Shown here in pieces: positions 1 through 12,803 of a stretch of DNA of 64,000 bases; positions within the stretch are counted from its first letter, which is position 1; each line of letters starts with the position of its first letter. The notes beneath the pieces were generated by a model. The model saw nothing but the letters and a program-made list of their open reading frames with translations. It was not told where the DNA came from and did not search any database. The DNA is from Tricholoma matsutake (lineage: Eukaryota > Basidiomycota > Agaricomycetes > Agaricales > Tricholomataceae). A program made the position numbers and the translations under genes. The DNA lies in the NCBI GenBank assembly GCA_026075535.2, contig AP026543.1:8742001-8806000 (forward strand), given 5' to 3'.

Positions 1-958
1 GGACTACTACCAGCATGGAATGATCTAGCACATGGGCAGGAAGTGCTGTTGTATGGAACATCACATCTCTGTGCTGCAATCACTGCATGGATCCATGCAG
101 TAGAGAACAATGAAGACTACAACAAGTCATGGTTGGGGTGGGTGTCTGGCATATTTTACGAGACTGTAAGTGAACATATTGTGATTGCCAATTATCTCAT
201 CACCAATACCAACTTAGAAGGAATTCTTGATGGTCATTGGAATTTATGCCTCTATGGGTGGCAGTGCTCCATACACTCACTCACTTGTCGCAGAAACCAT
301 AAAGATGGTGCAGGATGGGACTTTGTGGTGCTCGGAATGCAATGATCCTGAGGGCAAAGATTTTCTGGAACTAGAATACATTCTGGCAATACAAAGGTAC
401 TTGAAGGTTGATGCTGATGACCCCACCCATATCATTGATAGCTATATCAATTCTTGGTGGAGTAAACAGAACAATCCAGAGAACTACAACTCATACCCAT
501 TTGCTCCACATGACTTCCTGGTGGTTCATTGGCCACAGACGAGTAACATGTTGTTGTCCTTTAATTTATCTTAAGTTTCATCAGATCCAGTTCACCTGGC
601 AAGACCTACAGCCAGTCCTATATGCTGCTGGTGACATGGCTGAAATACAATTAATGATGAAGATCTTCGATGACCTGCATTTGACATGGAAAAGGATGAC
701 TGAGATGGTTTGAGAAAATGATGCCCAACTTCAGAAGGACAGGAAATTGTTGGCTTACTGGGAGGATGTGTGGAATCAAATTAGGGAGCACCTTGACACT
801 CAACAAGTCATCTATTTAAGTTTTTACTCCCCGATTCATATAAATTTCCACCAGTGGCATAAGTTGGGGAAAGTGCTAGTGGTTGCCCCAGCTGGAAGCA
901 TGTGGGCTGATGTCAGTAAGATACACAGGCAAGTAACACAAGAGAACAATCATTAGTC
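1..958 (+). pseudogene. Decayed TE-type gene remnant, unknown family
   Basis: Overlapping short reading frames on the plus strand (best pieces 43-345, 227-574, 600-710, 720-956) look like fragments of one protein broken by frameshifts and an in-frame TGA near 711. I do not recognise a domain. A segment near 425-465 reading PTHIIDSYINSWW resembles PSHLVDSYVCDWW in the gene at 14119-15614, so both may descend from the same repeated family. The 5' end lies outside the window. No start or promoter can be assigned. Confidence 0.35.
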
Positions 959-1333
959 AAAGACAGTAGTAATGTACAATGAGATTAGATGTAGATTAAT
1001 CCTGACACCGGCCAGACAGCAACTGTTGCTTGTGTGGTAGTCAGCTATTTCCTAACTGTATCTCTCAGCGCCAGAAAAGATAAAGTCGGCGCCGGTCATT
1101 CACATAGCTTTTAAAAGACTTGTATGCTAATTGCAGCCAGTGTGGACTAGAACATGGATAACAAACACAGCAATGGCGACATGCTGTATGCTGTAGGAAT
1201 GTTGGAGGATAAGGATATATGCAAAAACAGTACATTGTAGTGACCGATGCCGGTAGTGATAAAGTCACCTGTGGCCATAAGCATACAAGTCAGAGCTAAG
1301 CGAATGATGGGCCCTGGTAAAGTCACCTGCAGC

Positions 1334-2686
1334 TAGTGTATCAAGGTTCAGTCCATGCTTTGGTCCGGTCCATTTTTCTGAAAAAGTGAGTAACTGAGAC
1401 CGCAGTTCAGTTATCAGTTAATCTGTTTTGAAAACATTTGAAAACCATTGTAAAACTGGTTGTCACTGGTTGTAACCGGTCTTTTTACCCTTAGATTATA
1501 TACCCTATAATGTACATATTATATATAATAAACTAATGATGAGGGAGGAAGCCACACAAATTGGTGGGGCTTATATACCTTGCAGTAGTTGTACATATTT
1601 GTTCACAGTAAACAAACACATAATACATGTTGTTTGCATCACATGTTGATGTGTTTCTTTGCATCATGGCATTTGTTTACCAAACCACCACCTCCATTCG
1701 CACTCACCACCAACAACATGCACACCACCACCAAAATGAACCAATGCAAGGCCTGTGTGTAAGTCTTTCATATTAATATTGTTTCTTTTATTAACTAAAT
1801 GTTTTGCTTTTAGGTTCTTGCATCTTGACTACAACATCACCCACCCACTGAACGACACACACCCTGCACTGCTGCTGCGAGCCTCTGCTCGCAGGGCAGC
1901 AACAGGTTTGGTTCTTACATGGCAATGGCAATGGCCAGCAACAACAGCATGACACCCCCAACAGCAACCTCTGCCACTGCTGCCGCTGCCACGTCACATA
2001 GCACCACCAACCTGCCTACGAGCCACTGCTCATAGGGGGAATTGGAGGTGCTGACGATGACAGCAGCCACAAACAGGGGACAACAAACAGCTGGGACAAC
2101 AAACACTGAGGACAACAAACACCGGGACGACAATGGGTGGGGACAATGAACCATGGGGATGACAAATGGCAGGGACAACGGGGACAACAAACAGCGGGGA
2201 CAACTGGGACGGACGACACAGGGACAACAAATGATGGGGACGATGAATGCAGGGATGATGGATGGCAGGGACAACAAATAGTGGGGATGATGAATGCAGG
2301 GCCAATGGATGGCAGGGATGATGAATGGCGGGGATGATGAATGCAGGGACGACTAACAGCAGGGATGACAAACACGGGGACGATGAACAGCCGGGACGAC
2401 ACAATGACCCACCCTCGCTACAAATGCAAGATGGTGGGCTGTTTTTTTTTTCTAACTCTTTTTCTTTTTTTATTCTCTTAGCAATACCCCACTGCTGTGA
2501 GCACCTGCTCGCAGGGTGTGATTGTTAAATAGTTTTATTTACTATATAATAGAATTTATTTAGCTCATAAAACCAGTTGAAACCGGTCTAAACTGGTTAT
2601 GGTCCATATGACTTAGGGTAACAGTCTAGACCGGTTAACCCTCCTAGGGGTCAAGAAACCAGACTGAACTGAACCTTAAAACACTA
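1334..2686. mobile_element. Non-autonomous hAT-like element, 1353 bp
   Basis: The element begins TAGTGTATCAAGGTTCAGT and ends with the near-inverse ACTGAACCTTAAAACACTA. It is flanked by a perfect 8-bp duplication CCTGCAGC (1326-1333 and 2687-2694). TAGNG ends with an 8-bp duplication are the signature of the hAT superfamily. No transposase is present; the inside holds exon-like blocks with pyrimidine-rich TTTTAG or TCTTAG acceptors (around 1813 and 2480), GAGC-type palindromes (near 1875, 2020, 2490) and a GGGACAACAAACA / GGGATGATGAATG minisatellite. It interrupts the left KDZ arm, so it is the younger of the two. Confidence 0.85.
2075..2405. repeat. Purine-rich minisatellite inside the hAT-like element
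   Basis: Tandem degenerate units of about 12-20 bp built on GGGACAACAAAC and GGGATGATGAATG. Apparent reading frames here are low-complexity shadows of the repeat. Confidence 0.75.
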
Positions 2687-3367
2687 CCTGCAGCCATAAG
2701 CATACAAGTCAGAGCTAAGCAAATGATGGGCCATGGTTATTGTAGAACCCCATGAGCTAAGAAAATGTGTATGGGCCCATCCTAACATAATACACAATGG
2801 GCCCATACAATCATACACTCGATGGAATGATTGCGTGGGCCCATGATAGTAAAAGGAAAACAGTATGGGCCCACATGACTATAGTGTACAAGCTTTGAAT
2901 TACTGCTGTTATTACAAATCATACATTGCCGGTAAAGTTTCCCGGAGCTAAAAAATCACAGAACCTCACACACAATGGCCAGGCAATGGCATAGGCGCTG
3001 ATGGATCAGACAACCCTATATAAACATCTGTTTTATGACACATTGAAACATCGCAAAAAAAATTACAGGCTAATGATCATGAGGTCTATAAAAACCATCA
3101 CAGGTGCCGCTGGCGATGTGACCACAGTCCCAGAAACCACATCGGTCAAAAAGTGCAATGATCCAGAAATACGTATGGGCCCATTGGAACATAATTCAAG
3201 GGCATGGGCCCATACATATAATACATTCAACACGAAGTGACTGGGTTGGCCCACGATGGTCAAATAGCAAGATATGGGCTCACATGACTACAGTGTGTCA
3301 TATGTAATCTGCAGTAGTACAGAACAGTAACAAGGGTGTAGTAAGAAACTATTGACCAATGGTTATC

Positions 3368-3663
3368 ATGAACACTGCCAGTGTAATTTTCCATTGGAAA
3401 CATCAACAGTAGCTTTGTGAGTATGACCTAGGTAACATGTTAGTATGCTGTAGTGTAGAACAGTACCATAGTAACCTCTACATGGTACCATTGTCATTTA
3501 CATCGCCATGGTGCCATGAACACCGCCAGTGTAATTTTCCATTGGAAACATCGACGGTAGCTTTGTGAATATGACCTAGATAACATGTTAGTATGCTGTA
3601 GTGTAGAACAGTACCATAGTAACCTCTACATGGTACCATTGTCATTTACATCGCCATGTTGCC
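3368..3663. repeat. Tandem duplication of 148 bp upstream of the KDZ gene
   Basis: Positions 3368-3515 and 3516-3663 are near-identical direct copies (each starts ATGAACACYGCCAGTG). The few differences are mainly C/T or G/A changes, several at CpG. The pair ends about 80 bp upstream of the transposase start, so it could act as a duplicated promoter element; that role is inference. Confidence 0.85.
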
Positions 3664-3688
3664 ATGTTTCCTCACTGCCTACAGTGCC

Positions 3689-3695
3689 TATATAA
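3689..3695 (+). promoter_or_regulatory. Putative TATA box of the KDZ gene
   Basis: TATATAA lies 48 bp before the ATG at 3743, and no other TATA-like string is closer. Position only; no transcript evidence. Confidence 0.4.
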
Positions 3696-3742
3696 TCCTG
3701 GAGATGCTTGTTCAATAATTCTACATCGGTCTACAAACCATC

Positions 3743-6123
3743 ATGCCTAGAGGACACACTCGCACCATCATTGGAAGAATCTCCCAGATGACTGTTGTTT
3801 GCTCCCAGACATCGCGGGGACCAAGGGATCACCTTGTACCAGTTTGGCAAAGTCCTCAGTCAACTCCAAGGCATAAGAAGACAAAGAGAAGTGCACCAGT
3901 GTCAGGATTGGTGACCACATCCAACACCAATATAACATCTCTGATGTCCGATAAACCAATTGAGCATCACCCTCTAAATTTCATTGCAGATCTTGATCCC
4001 CCCTCTTCAAAGGTGACTTATTATGGCTACCACATTTACTATGCTAATATTACCCTCAGACACCTCAAGATTACATTGAAGAATGGCTGCCTAAAAAGGC
4101 CATGTATTTGGAAGCACTACTATCCAATGAAGTACCTGATTGCATGAAATGCAATTTGTGTGGGGATGATGCTGCTACCTGGCAATGCCGAGACTGTCTT
4201 TTCAATCCCATGTTCTGTACTGACTGCTGCCATGATAACCATGCTTCAAACCCATTTCACCACGTTGACCACTGGACAGGTTCCTATTTTGAACCAGCTT
4301 GGTTGTTCCAAGTCAGGTTAGTTTTACATCTCAGTCACAATGGTGCATCCTGCCCAAGTTACTTTCACCCCTCAGTGCCAGATGTGGTTGGACAAGAGGC
4401 CGACAATTATGAAGATGATTTGGATGATGCTACAGAAGGTGATGGAACCAACAACATCGTCAAGGAGATGAAAAGGTTTACCAGCATTTATGACCTTGGT
4501 CCCACAACTTTCCCAATGCCGATGGATTGCCACAAATTGACAGTAATCAATGTTTCTGGTGTACATTGTATGTGGGTCAAGTGGTGTAATTGCCCTAATT
4601 CCCATCAAGAGCAGGAAAATCACTTGTTGCAATTGGGGCTTTTCCTGGTCAGCTATGAAAATATCAAGACCGTGTTTACATTTAAAGTCCTCGATGATGC
4701 ACAATTGTCCAATCTGGAATGTAAATCTTCAGCCTATCAATACTACCAGAAGCTCCGGCGCATGACTTCACCCTTATTTCCTAATGCCATGGAGGTATGA
4801 TTGATATACTACAGTTGTCAATATCTCTGACATCGGTACTTTAGGATCGAGACAGGGAGCTTCTCAGGGTAAGCTGGCTATGGTGAATGTTGAAACATTT
4901 GAAGTGGAGAGGCCACTGGGGAGAATCACAGTCTGGCGCTGGCAGCTCATCGGCGGCTGCAATGCATGGTGTGACTGACATCCCAACATTCTGTGCTGCA
5001 TGTCCTCAGCCAGGTGTCAATCTGCCAGAAAACTGGACTGAGGATCCTGACCAGCAAGTCAAATTGCATGAATTGGAATGTATTTAATGTAATCCTACCT
5101 CAGAATGGCATACACTCAGACTTTTGTCATGGATATTCCTTCATTGCTAAATCAGAACAATTTGTGAACAATGACACATTGGATGCACTGCAAAAGCTTA
5201 ATGACTTGCCACTGAGACCAGTACTCCCATCACAAGCTCCCGATTACCAGACTAACTTGGATGACAATGATCAAAGCAACCTGTTCATTACAAGGCCCCT
5301 GGTAGCAGCAGTCCATACCACTGAAACACACCCATTACCTCTTCCCTCTACATTTGACTTTCCACAAATTACTCAGCTTGGTTTGGATTCCCTTGCCAAG
5401 AAAGAGTTGAAATTGAGGGAAGGACAAGCAAACGATGAGCTCCAGGGTGTTAGAATGGCCCTCGGTGAGAAATCTTTCTTATTCAGAAAGAATTTATGTC
5501 TCGCCACATCCAGGAACAAAAAGAGAAGGGCTTGGTCAAAGGTGCATGCTATTAGCTGCCGGGTTCAAGCACATCATCAGGTATACAATGCTGCAAGGAC
5601 TGCAATGGTATCATTGGGATGTTCAGCTGAGATGCAGTCCAAGTATCAGGTATTGCACCAGGACAAACTCAAGATTTCAACTGCCGCGGTGAGGGGTGGT
5701 ACTGGCAATGCTGAGGGTGGAAGCTGGAGACAGGATGAACCATTGGCATGGTTTTGGACCATTAATGTCCAAGCCGATGTCGAGGCAAGCAAAATGATGA
5801 AAGAATGTAAGTATACCTCAATTCACTTTAATGAGTGACTTCACTATTATTTAGTCTACAGAGTGCACTGGTTATGGGCAAATGCCAAACATGATAGATG
5901 GTCAGAGGAGTTATCAATTACTAGTCATGAAATGGCTTGGATCCCACATTATTTTCTTCACAGAGCAGAGGTCTGGGTTAACTGCTTGGAGACTCAGACA
6001 TCGCTGGGAGCTGTGGCATATACCAAATGTCAGGCAGCAAACTGGAGAAGGATGGCTGCTTCCTCTGTGCATATTTTCAAAGCCATACATCCACAGGTAG
6101 GAAATGTCTGGGGTTTTGAGTAG
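3743..6123 (+). pseudogene. KDZ (Kyakuja-Dileera-Zisupton) transposase with CxC2 cysteine cluster, catalytic centre deleted
   Basis: Exon 1 (3743-4012) joins exon 2 (4060-4794) in frame across a GTGACT..CTCAG intron. Exon 2 carries the CxC2-like cluster: CNLCGDDAATWQCRDC, then FCTDCCHDNH. It also has the family's QVRLVLHLSH and YYQKLRRMTSPLFPNA. Exon 3 starts at 4845 (DRDRELLR) but meets TGA at 4884 where the family reads on. The CPQPGVNLPENW motif follows at about 5000-5040. Just after a TFVMD remnant (about 5120) the sequence jumps to the C-terminal part (KELKLREGQANDEL, 5402 onward), so the central DDE-type catalytic block is missing. A last intron (5806-5854) joins the final exon (HWLWANAKHDRW). 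KDZ proteins are DNA transposases of fungal elements; this copy cannot be active alone. Confidence 0.8.
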
Positions 6124-6609
6124 CCAGGTAATCTGGTGATATCAGCTTGCAACCGTTAATGTTATGTATGCAACAACAGAGGCCATGTTTGTGATATTTG
6201 ACCATCCTTGCTGCATGTACCATGCCACTGGCATTGTAATTCCAGCCCCACTGATGACACATCCATCTATCGCTGAATGGCTCGAATGGCTTGGATGGCT
6301 CGATTCGAGCCATGACTGAAGACAACAAATGATGGTTTACTAATCTTACCTTTTTAAAAAGATTCTAAATAATTGGCAGACCAACCAGCTAATAATACTC
6401 CACTACTAGCGGTTCTGCTCAGGGACATTGTGATATATTAAGGTGTGCCAAGAGGATTAAAGGTGTACCGATCAAAGTCTGGGGTATATTAGGGTATATT
6501 GGGGCTGAAATATGACCTGTAAATAGTCCTCAGGGACAGTCTGATGCAATATCAAGGTACCTAATGTATTTGCCAGCACAACCTGTCTACTGCATCCACA
6601 TTGACTATC
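6124..6609. other. Spacer between the two genes of the KDZ element
   Basis: AT-rich, no convincing frame. The only structure seen is an imperfect inverted GGCTCGAA / TTCGAGCC near 6280-6310. Confidence 0.5.
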
Positions 6610-9060
6610 ATGTCTGCTGAGGATGCTGATCAAAGCGGGGAAGACTTTGGCAGCTGTCCTTCAAGTTCTAGCTCAGATGATGGAAATCCCACCGACAAGC
6701 ATGCGGAATTTCAACCAGTTGCCCATAAGTGGTCACCAGAGGAACTGAATGTGCTATAGTGATGAGTGGATGACTGGAAGGCATTGAAAAACTGTAAAGC
6801 GCAACAACTAACCTTACAAGGTGTCATGACGGACTTATTTAACCTACCTGTTAAACCTCCAATGGATGGCCTGCAGGAAGTGAGCAATAAACCCTTAATG
6901 TATATTCTGCTCTTTGACAACCGTGATTATCAGTGTATTAGAGCTTGGTACAGACAAAATGCTCGCAAACCACTGAAGGCGGCAGTTGGCAAGGTCCCTC
7001 CATGGTGCAAAGTCATTATCCACCTGTATGGGTCAGAAATAGAGGTGGCAATTGGAAGGGAGGCACCAGATCTGGAGAAAGGCCAACCGGACTAAATGGC
7101 CAAATATTCGTGGCAATATGCAAAAGTCAACAAAAGAATATCCAATGATGCAAAGGAAAATGCAAAGATTGAGACACTTTGGCATCAATGGATGAATACT
7201 GGTCCACCATTGGCTGTTTGGAGAAAGTATGTATCACCCGTAATCCAGTAACCTGGCTGAATTAATCTTAGGGATGCCAAGAAAATGCTCACAAAATGTA
7301 TGAATGAATTTCAAAATTAAATGTACCTTGAACTTGGGGTTTGAATGGTTGTGTTGGGTGGATGGGTAAATCCAGCCGGAAAGAGGAAGTGGAGTATGTA
7401 TGTACATTCACCTGGCATTTAATGGTGACTAATGAAGAATTTGTAGGTTTGAAACAAATAGCTTTCTAGGCAACAATAAGCTGAAATTCATCGCTGATGA
7501 ACCTGGGTGGCATGAAAAGCCTATTTCAGACACATTTGAGGCATACATTGAGGAATATCTCACCACCAGTGAAGAGGAGAAATTGGTGATACGACCTGCC
7601 AGTGGGGCAAAGCCTAAACAAATCCTGGAGACTGGAGTGAAGGGACAGCCACTGCTACCAGCAAACTGTCTTATCTGCCACAGCGACAATGCCCAGTTTT
7701 TGAATTACCAAAAACAAGTTTTACAGGCATACATTGAAAGCATGTAAAGTGAGTGAACCTTTTTGATTAATGAAGATACTGATCTCCAGCAAGATTTAGC
7801 TGCAAGGAGGACCTATGGTCATGTGCCATGGCTTGATATTTACACATGGCAATCTGGATTTATCAACCAGGTGGATTATATGCCTCTGCAGAAAGGAGGA
7901 ATCAGTCATGCATCTTTGTTGGCGCCAGGGAGATCATGAGCATTGACTGCAGTGCTGGGAGAATCAGATGAATCGCTGGATGGGGAGTTTGTATTATTGT
8001 GGGAACCATCTAAAATGCATAAACATGAAATCGAGGCATGTTTTACCCTTTGGATGGGAAGGCAGGAGGAAGGAAAGATTGGTTTCAAATTCACAAATGT
8101 CCTTAATTCACGGGAGGGAACACTTCGGCTGGCAGTTTGATTACAAGAACTTACAGACTTGGATGACATGGATCCTGAAGGAACAACAGCACCGCCATGC
8201 AATCCACTGAAGCACAAACAAACAAAAAAGAAAACAAAAGGCAAACAGCATAAGGCCACCACACAGCAACCCAAAAGTAAGAGTGCACCAGTACCAAAAC
8301 AAAAAAGAAAAAGCAGCCCAATACTACTCCACCGGCTATAACACCTATCAACCAACAAGCTGCTGGGTTAGCTCCACTGATACCCAAAAATTTGATGCCA
8401 CTGGAATGGGACCTTTTGGTTGATCCCATGCTCCAGAAGGTGCTAATTCTACCTGGCTGATATGTAACAGCAGAGGATCACAATATTCCAGCAATGATGG
8501 GTTTGACCAGCAGTCCTACAGCAGTTGACATGACTGAGCCTACATATGCTAGCTATCTGGCAGATCTGGAGCGTGGGGGTCATTTAATGAACGGTCTGGT
8601 TCCTGCATGGATGCAAAATGGTATTATCCATAATTCCACTGCACCTGCCCTCCAACCAGCGATTTGGCAAGGTCAAAATTCTCAAAAGAACATGACACTA
8701 GCTTCATTACCAATGGATACCATCCCTGAGGCAACATCAGTTGCTTCAACTGATAGTGCAATCCCTGACTACAGAAAGCATTGGATGAAAACACAATCAA
8801 GATCCTGCGCTTGCAACACCAATGAAGTCACTACAACACAGGATGTTGGAATGAGTACACCAGCAGAAGGGAGCAAGAAAAAGCTTAAAAGAGCACAGTC
8901 AAATGACCACAATAGTTGTGGCCAGTGGCCTAAAAAATCAAAGCCCAGCAACACTGATGTCGAAGCCATGAATGTGACAGTGGATCCCAGTCTCCATCCA
9001 AAGCCAAGACCAAAAGCTCATGGAGATACTTTTGACTTAAGACACCGACATGCAGGATAA
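6610..9060 (+). pseudogene. Second gene of the KDZ element, unknown function, decayed
   Basis: The likely start is ATG 6610 (MSAEDADQSGEDFG), an acidic serine-rich N-terminus followed by HKWSPEELNVL. The frame breaks near 6757 and resumes at 6766. Probable introns are 6880-6930 (GTGAGC..TATCAG) and 7229-7272 (GTATGT..CTTAG). Later coding pieces are 7447-7745, 7790-8140 and 8159-8340 (lysine-rich KKKTKGK), ending in a Ser/Thr/Pro-rich tail at 8494-9060. In-frame TGA codons near 7937 and 8138 sit where the frame plainly continues and could be former CGA. I recognise no domain; similar WSPEEL-type proteins recur with transposons in mushroom genomes, from memory. Position between the inverted-repeat arms suggests element cargo or an accessory transposition factor. 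Confidence 0.5.
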
Positions 9061-9189
9061 ACCATGCCTCTGCATATCACCAGGGTTGGCAGATGGTTTT
9101 TTTTTGGTGCTGCCATGCATCAATATATTCAATATATCCATTATATACTTCATCTACTAATGAAATAAGTTATAACCATGCATATATTC

Positions 9190-10640
9190 ATCAAAATATG
9201 TTACCCTAAGGGCCAGTGCATTATCACTGCCATTGTCACTACTGTCACCAGTCACTACAATGTACCATTTTTGTATGGATTCTTGTATGGGATGGGCCCA
9301 TACACATTTCTTTAGGTCATGTACAGTGACTGTCGCCGATCATGGCACCAGTCATTTGCTTAGCTCTGAACTTGTATGCTTATCACCCCTGGTGACATTA
9401 TCACTACTGGCGCTGGTCACTACAATGTACTGTTTTTGCATATCGATCATTTCATTGAGTGTATCATCCATTGGACCATTATGCCCCATTATGTTGGGAT
9501 GGGCACATGTGCATTTCATTACCTCATGTAGTTCTACAGTAACCAGCACTGGTCATTCGCTTGGCTCCTAAAGACTTGTGTGCTTATTGCTGCCATCAGC
9601 ACCTGTGCAATTGCCTGTTTCCTGTGAGGTTCTGTGATTTTTTAGCACCAGGGAAGTTTACTGGTGACATATGATTTGTAATGACAGCAGTAATTCAAGA
9701 CCTGTACGCTATAGTCATGTGGGCCCATACTGTTTTCCTTTTACTATCATGGGCCCATGCAATCATTCCATCAAGCATATCATTTGTATGGGCCCATTTC
9801 CCTGTATTATGTTAGGATGGGCCCATACACATTTTCTTAGCTCATGGGGTTCTACAGTAACCGGGGCTGGTCATTCGCTTAGCTCTTGACTTGGATGCTT
9901 ATCGCCACCAGTGACTTTATAACTACCGGCACCGGTCACTACAATGTACTGTTTTTGCATATCCTTGTATCCTCCCACAGTTTTACAGCATGTCATTGCT
10001 TTTTCTTATTCATGTTCTAGTGACCACTGGTGGCAATTAGCATACAAGTCTAAGAGCTATGGGAATGACTGGTGCAACATTATCTTTTCCGGTGCCAGTC
10101 ACTACAATGTACTGTTTTAGCATATATTCTTTATGATTTGCAATAACAGCAGTAATTCAAGTCCTGAATGCTATAGTTGTGTGGGCCCATACTGTTTTCC
10201 TTTTACTATCATGGGCCCAAGCAATCATTCCATCGAGCATATCATTCATATGGGCCCATTTCCCTGTATTATGTTAGGATGGGCCCATACACATTTTCTT
10301 AGCTCATGGGGTTGTACAGTAACTGGTGCCGGTCATTCACTTAGCTTGACTTTTATGCTTATGGCTGCTGGCAACTTTATCACTAACGGTGTCATTCACT
10401 TCAATGTACTGTTTTTGCATATATCCTTGTATCCTCCTTCCACATTCCTACAGCATGTTACCACTGCTGTGTTTATTATTTATGTTCTAGTGACCACTGG
10501 CAGCTAGTAGCATACAATTCTTCATTTAAGAGCTATGCGAAAGACTGGCGGCAACTTTATCTCTACTGGCATCAGTCACTACAATGTACCATTTTTGCAT
10601 GGTAACATTTTCACTACCAGCTGTAAAATTGCTGTATATA
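9190..10640 (-). repeat. Right inverted-repeat arm of the KDZ element
   Basis: Reverse complement of the left arm, but longer, because its units are re-duplicated. Blocks with CACTACAATGTACTGTTTTTGCATAT and GATGGGCCCATACACATTT recur several times. The best pair of direct copies starts at 9671 and 10133. Confidence 0.6.
9671..10425. repeat. Direct repeat pair, spacing 462 bp, within the right arm
   Basis: Segments 9671-9963 and 10133-10425 are near-identical: both begin ATGATTTGYAATRACAGCAG and contain three GGGCCCA motifs. Differences are mostly transitions. The open frames seen here are repeat shadows. Confidence 0.75.
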
Positions 10641-10743
10641 TTGATTAATTCAATATATACCTCATACTCCATCTATTAATGAGACAACTATGCATATATT
10701 GATCAAAATATATACACAAATAGGCTTAGTCTAAACAATATCA

Positions 10744-12672
10744 TTATTTTTTATTCAACGTAGAATTATGCTGGGTGTGTTGATGCTTTTGAAATCGAGA
10801 TGGTGGTATCTGGTGGGGGGACATTTGTGTAGTGTCTTTTGATGTTGGATCCAGGGAGGTCGAAGTTGCGCATGTGTCGCTAAAAGAGCTGGTGTCAGGG
10901 ATTGCCGATGTAGCTGTGGTCATAATAGTGGGAACAGGCAACTGTGGGGAGCGAATGGATTCATGCAAATTGGCTGGATTGACAAACATTGATGACTTTG
11001 GCAGATGGATCATCAATGGTGCCATGGCATCTGCATTCAGTGGATGTTCGTCTTCTGATTCCTCCTCGGAGCTTCCCTCAGTCTCCAATTCAGCCAGCCC
11101 CTTGTTTGTCACTGCCAATTGACCACACAACTTCAAGACCTCCTGCTTCATCTTCTCCAACTCCATCCCATTCCTCAAACCCCTCATCTCAGCCTCCAGC
11201 ACCAGAATGCTCACCAGCACCATTTCTCTCAACCCACTCATCTCAGCCTTCAATGCTGGAATGCTCACCATCATCTTTTCCTTCAAGGTGTTGAGAACTT
11301 CCATGTATCCACACAACATCATGCTTTCCTGATCCAATTTCCCTTGATTTTCTGCCAAGAGCAATATGAGGATGTGGAGGTCTTGAAGCTCCCATTGTAA
11401 ACCACCGACAGTGGGCATGCAACTGGGATGGGTGACATGACCTGGTGGCGGTGGTGCAGGAAGCATGGTGTTGAGGGATTGCAGCAATTGTGAGGGTTGT
11501 TGACATGACAGGCTCGGGGGTTGGTATACAGTGGGAGGTGCATGAAGTTGAGGGGACTAGGGCTGGCATGATGGGAATGTACTCATCTGACTGCTCACCA
11601 GCGGTGTCTTCTGCCCAGCATTTTCTCTTCAGTGCCATTCTCAGTTGTTCACTTTCCTCTGCCTTCACCTTTTTCTTCCCAATGACCTTTTTGCTCCCAT
11701 TGAGCTCCCCTGCCACTATCAATTCATCCCACCATGCTGTACATGATGCAGTATACAAGCATTTTGTCTTGCCCTTGTGGCACATCACGCAAGCAATCTG
11801 GATGCCAGTCATTCAGCAGATTGGCAGGCCCCTCAAACTGCAGGTGTTGCACAGAAGAGTGGGCCATTCCACAATGGACCTCCATATAATGTCTTCAGGT
11901 AGAGCAGGAGTGGCTGTGATGCTTGCCATGTTGGCGTGGATGAGGGGTTTCTCTTTTGTCAAGTCTGGCATGACATCACTGTCCTCCATTTCAAGGTGGT
12001 GAGGTGGCACCAGCTGTGGCAACACCTTTTGGCATTTTGACTGAGGTGGAGCCAGGTGTTCTATGACCTCCTTTTCCTTGCCCTTTTCCTTGCCCTTGCT
12101 CTTGCCTCTTGCAGCTGCTTCTGCTTGGTTGGTCTGAGCTTCTGGCATTGTAGTTTGCATGGTTGTGGGAATGGGTGTGGGAACAGGTGTGGAAATGGTG
12201 ATGACTGATGTGGCTGCAGAACATTGAGCATCGATGGGTGGTGTTAAAACCAGTGGCATAGTGATAACACTGCTGGGAGCAAGCAGCACAGTGCTGACAG
12301 GATTCGGTGGGGGAAGGGCTGGAGATTGGAGTGTAATGTGCATGGCTGGGAGAGTGCTGCTTGGCGCAGTGACAGGCAAAGTTTGACAAATATATACACT
12401 ACAGTCAATGGATTCCCAAGGCACTGGGCCAGACTTATTCCACTCATGAAGTACTTTGAATACATGTTTGAGGAATGGCGTCATCACCGCTTCTTTAGCC
12501 AACACCTTTTTCCTATAATCCAACTTCAAAGCCTTCTTAGAAAGATTCATAGGACATAAGAAAAATCATGCACCAACTTTCCCAACATGGATTTCTCATC
12601 CGCAGTCGTCTGAGTACCATCCAAAAATGTATTGAGGGCATGCTCCATGGATTTGGTGTACTGAGAAGACAT
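10744..12672 (-). pseudogene. TE-associated cysteine-cluster protein gene, broken
   Basis: Minus-strand frames run from ATG 12672 (MSSQYTKSMEHALNTFLDG) through 12550-11813, 11812-11500 and 11490-10744. The middle part has a spaced cysteine motif (CNTC..RGLPIC..ACVMCHKGKTKC) resembling the small zinc-cluster motifs of mushroom TE-linked proteins. It is followed by a lysine-rich segment. The last part is a leucine/glutamate-rich possible coiled coil (ELQDLHILILLLAENQGKL, then EAEMRGLRNGMELEKMKQEV) and an acidic tail. The break at 11813-11815 is TGA in a continuous frame (Arg codon CGA expected); frameshifts occur near 12550 and 11490. Function unknown; DNA binding is only a guess from the cysteine cluster. 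Confidence 0.5.
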
Positions 12673-12803
12673 GGTAAAACTGTTTGTACTTAGGGTGGAT
12701 GCAGTTGATAGCATCAATAAATGCAATGTCAGTTTCAACTTCCATATTCAAAATTCATGTGACCACATTTGTTGATCAATTTTTGTGTCTTCAACATAAC
12801 ATT

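Larger units (their letters stand above)
1066..3250 (+). repeat. Left inverted-repeat arm of the KDZ element (split by a hAT-like insertion)
   Basis: Stretches 1066-1333 and 2687-3250 read as the reverse complement of 9190-10600. Shared landmarks are the GGGCCCAT motifs, AGAACCCCATGAGCTAAG, the CAAAAACAGTACATTGTAGTGAC block and CATACAAGTC. The two arms flank the KDZ transposase and the gene at 6610-9060, so I read them as long, composite terminal or subterminal inverted repeats of one element. The exact outer ends and a target duplication were not resolved by eye. Confidence 0.6.

Noticed and set aside
1915..2404. Cys/Pro/Ser-rich minus-strand frames in the hAT-like element
   Set aside because: Produced by the GGGACAACAAAC minisatellite; the repetitive amino-acid pattern appears in all frames.
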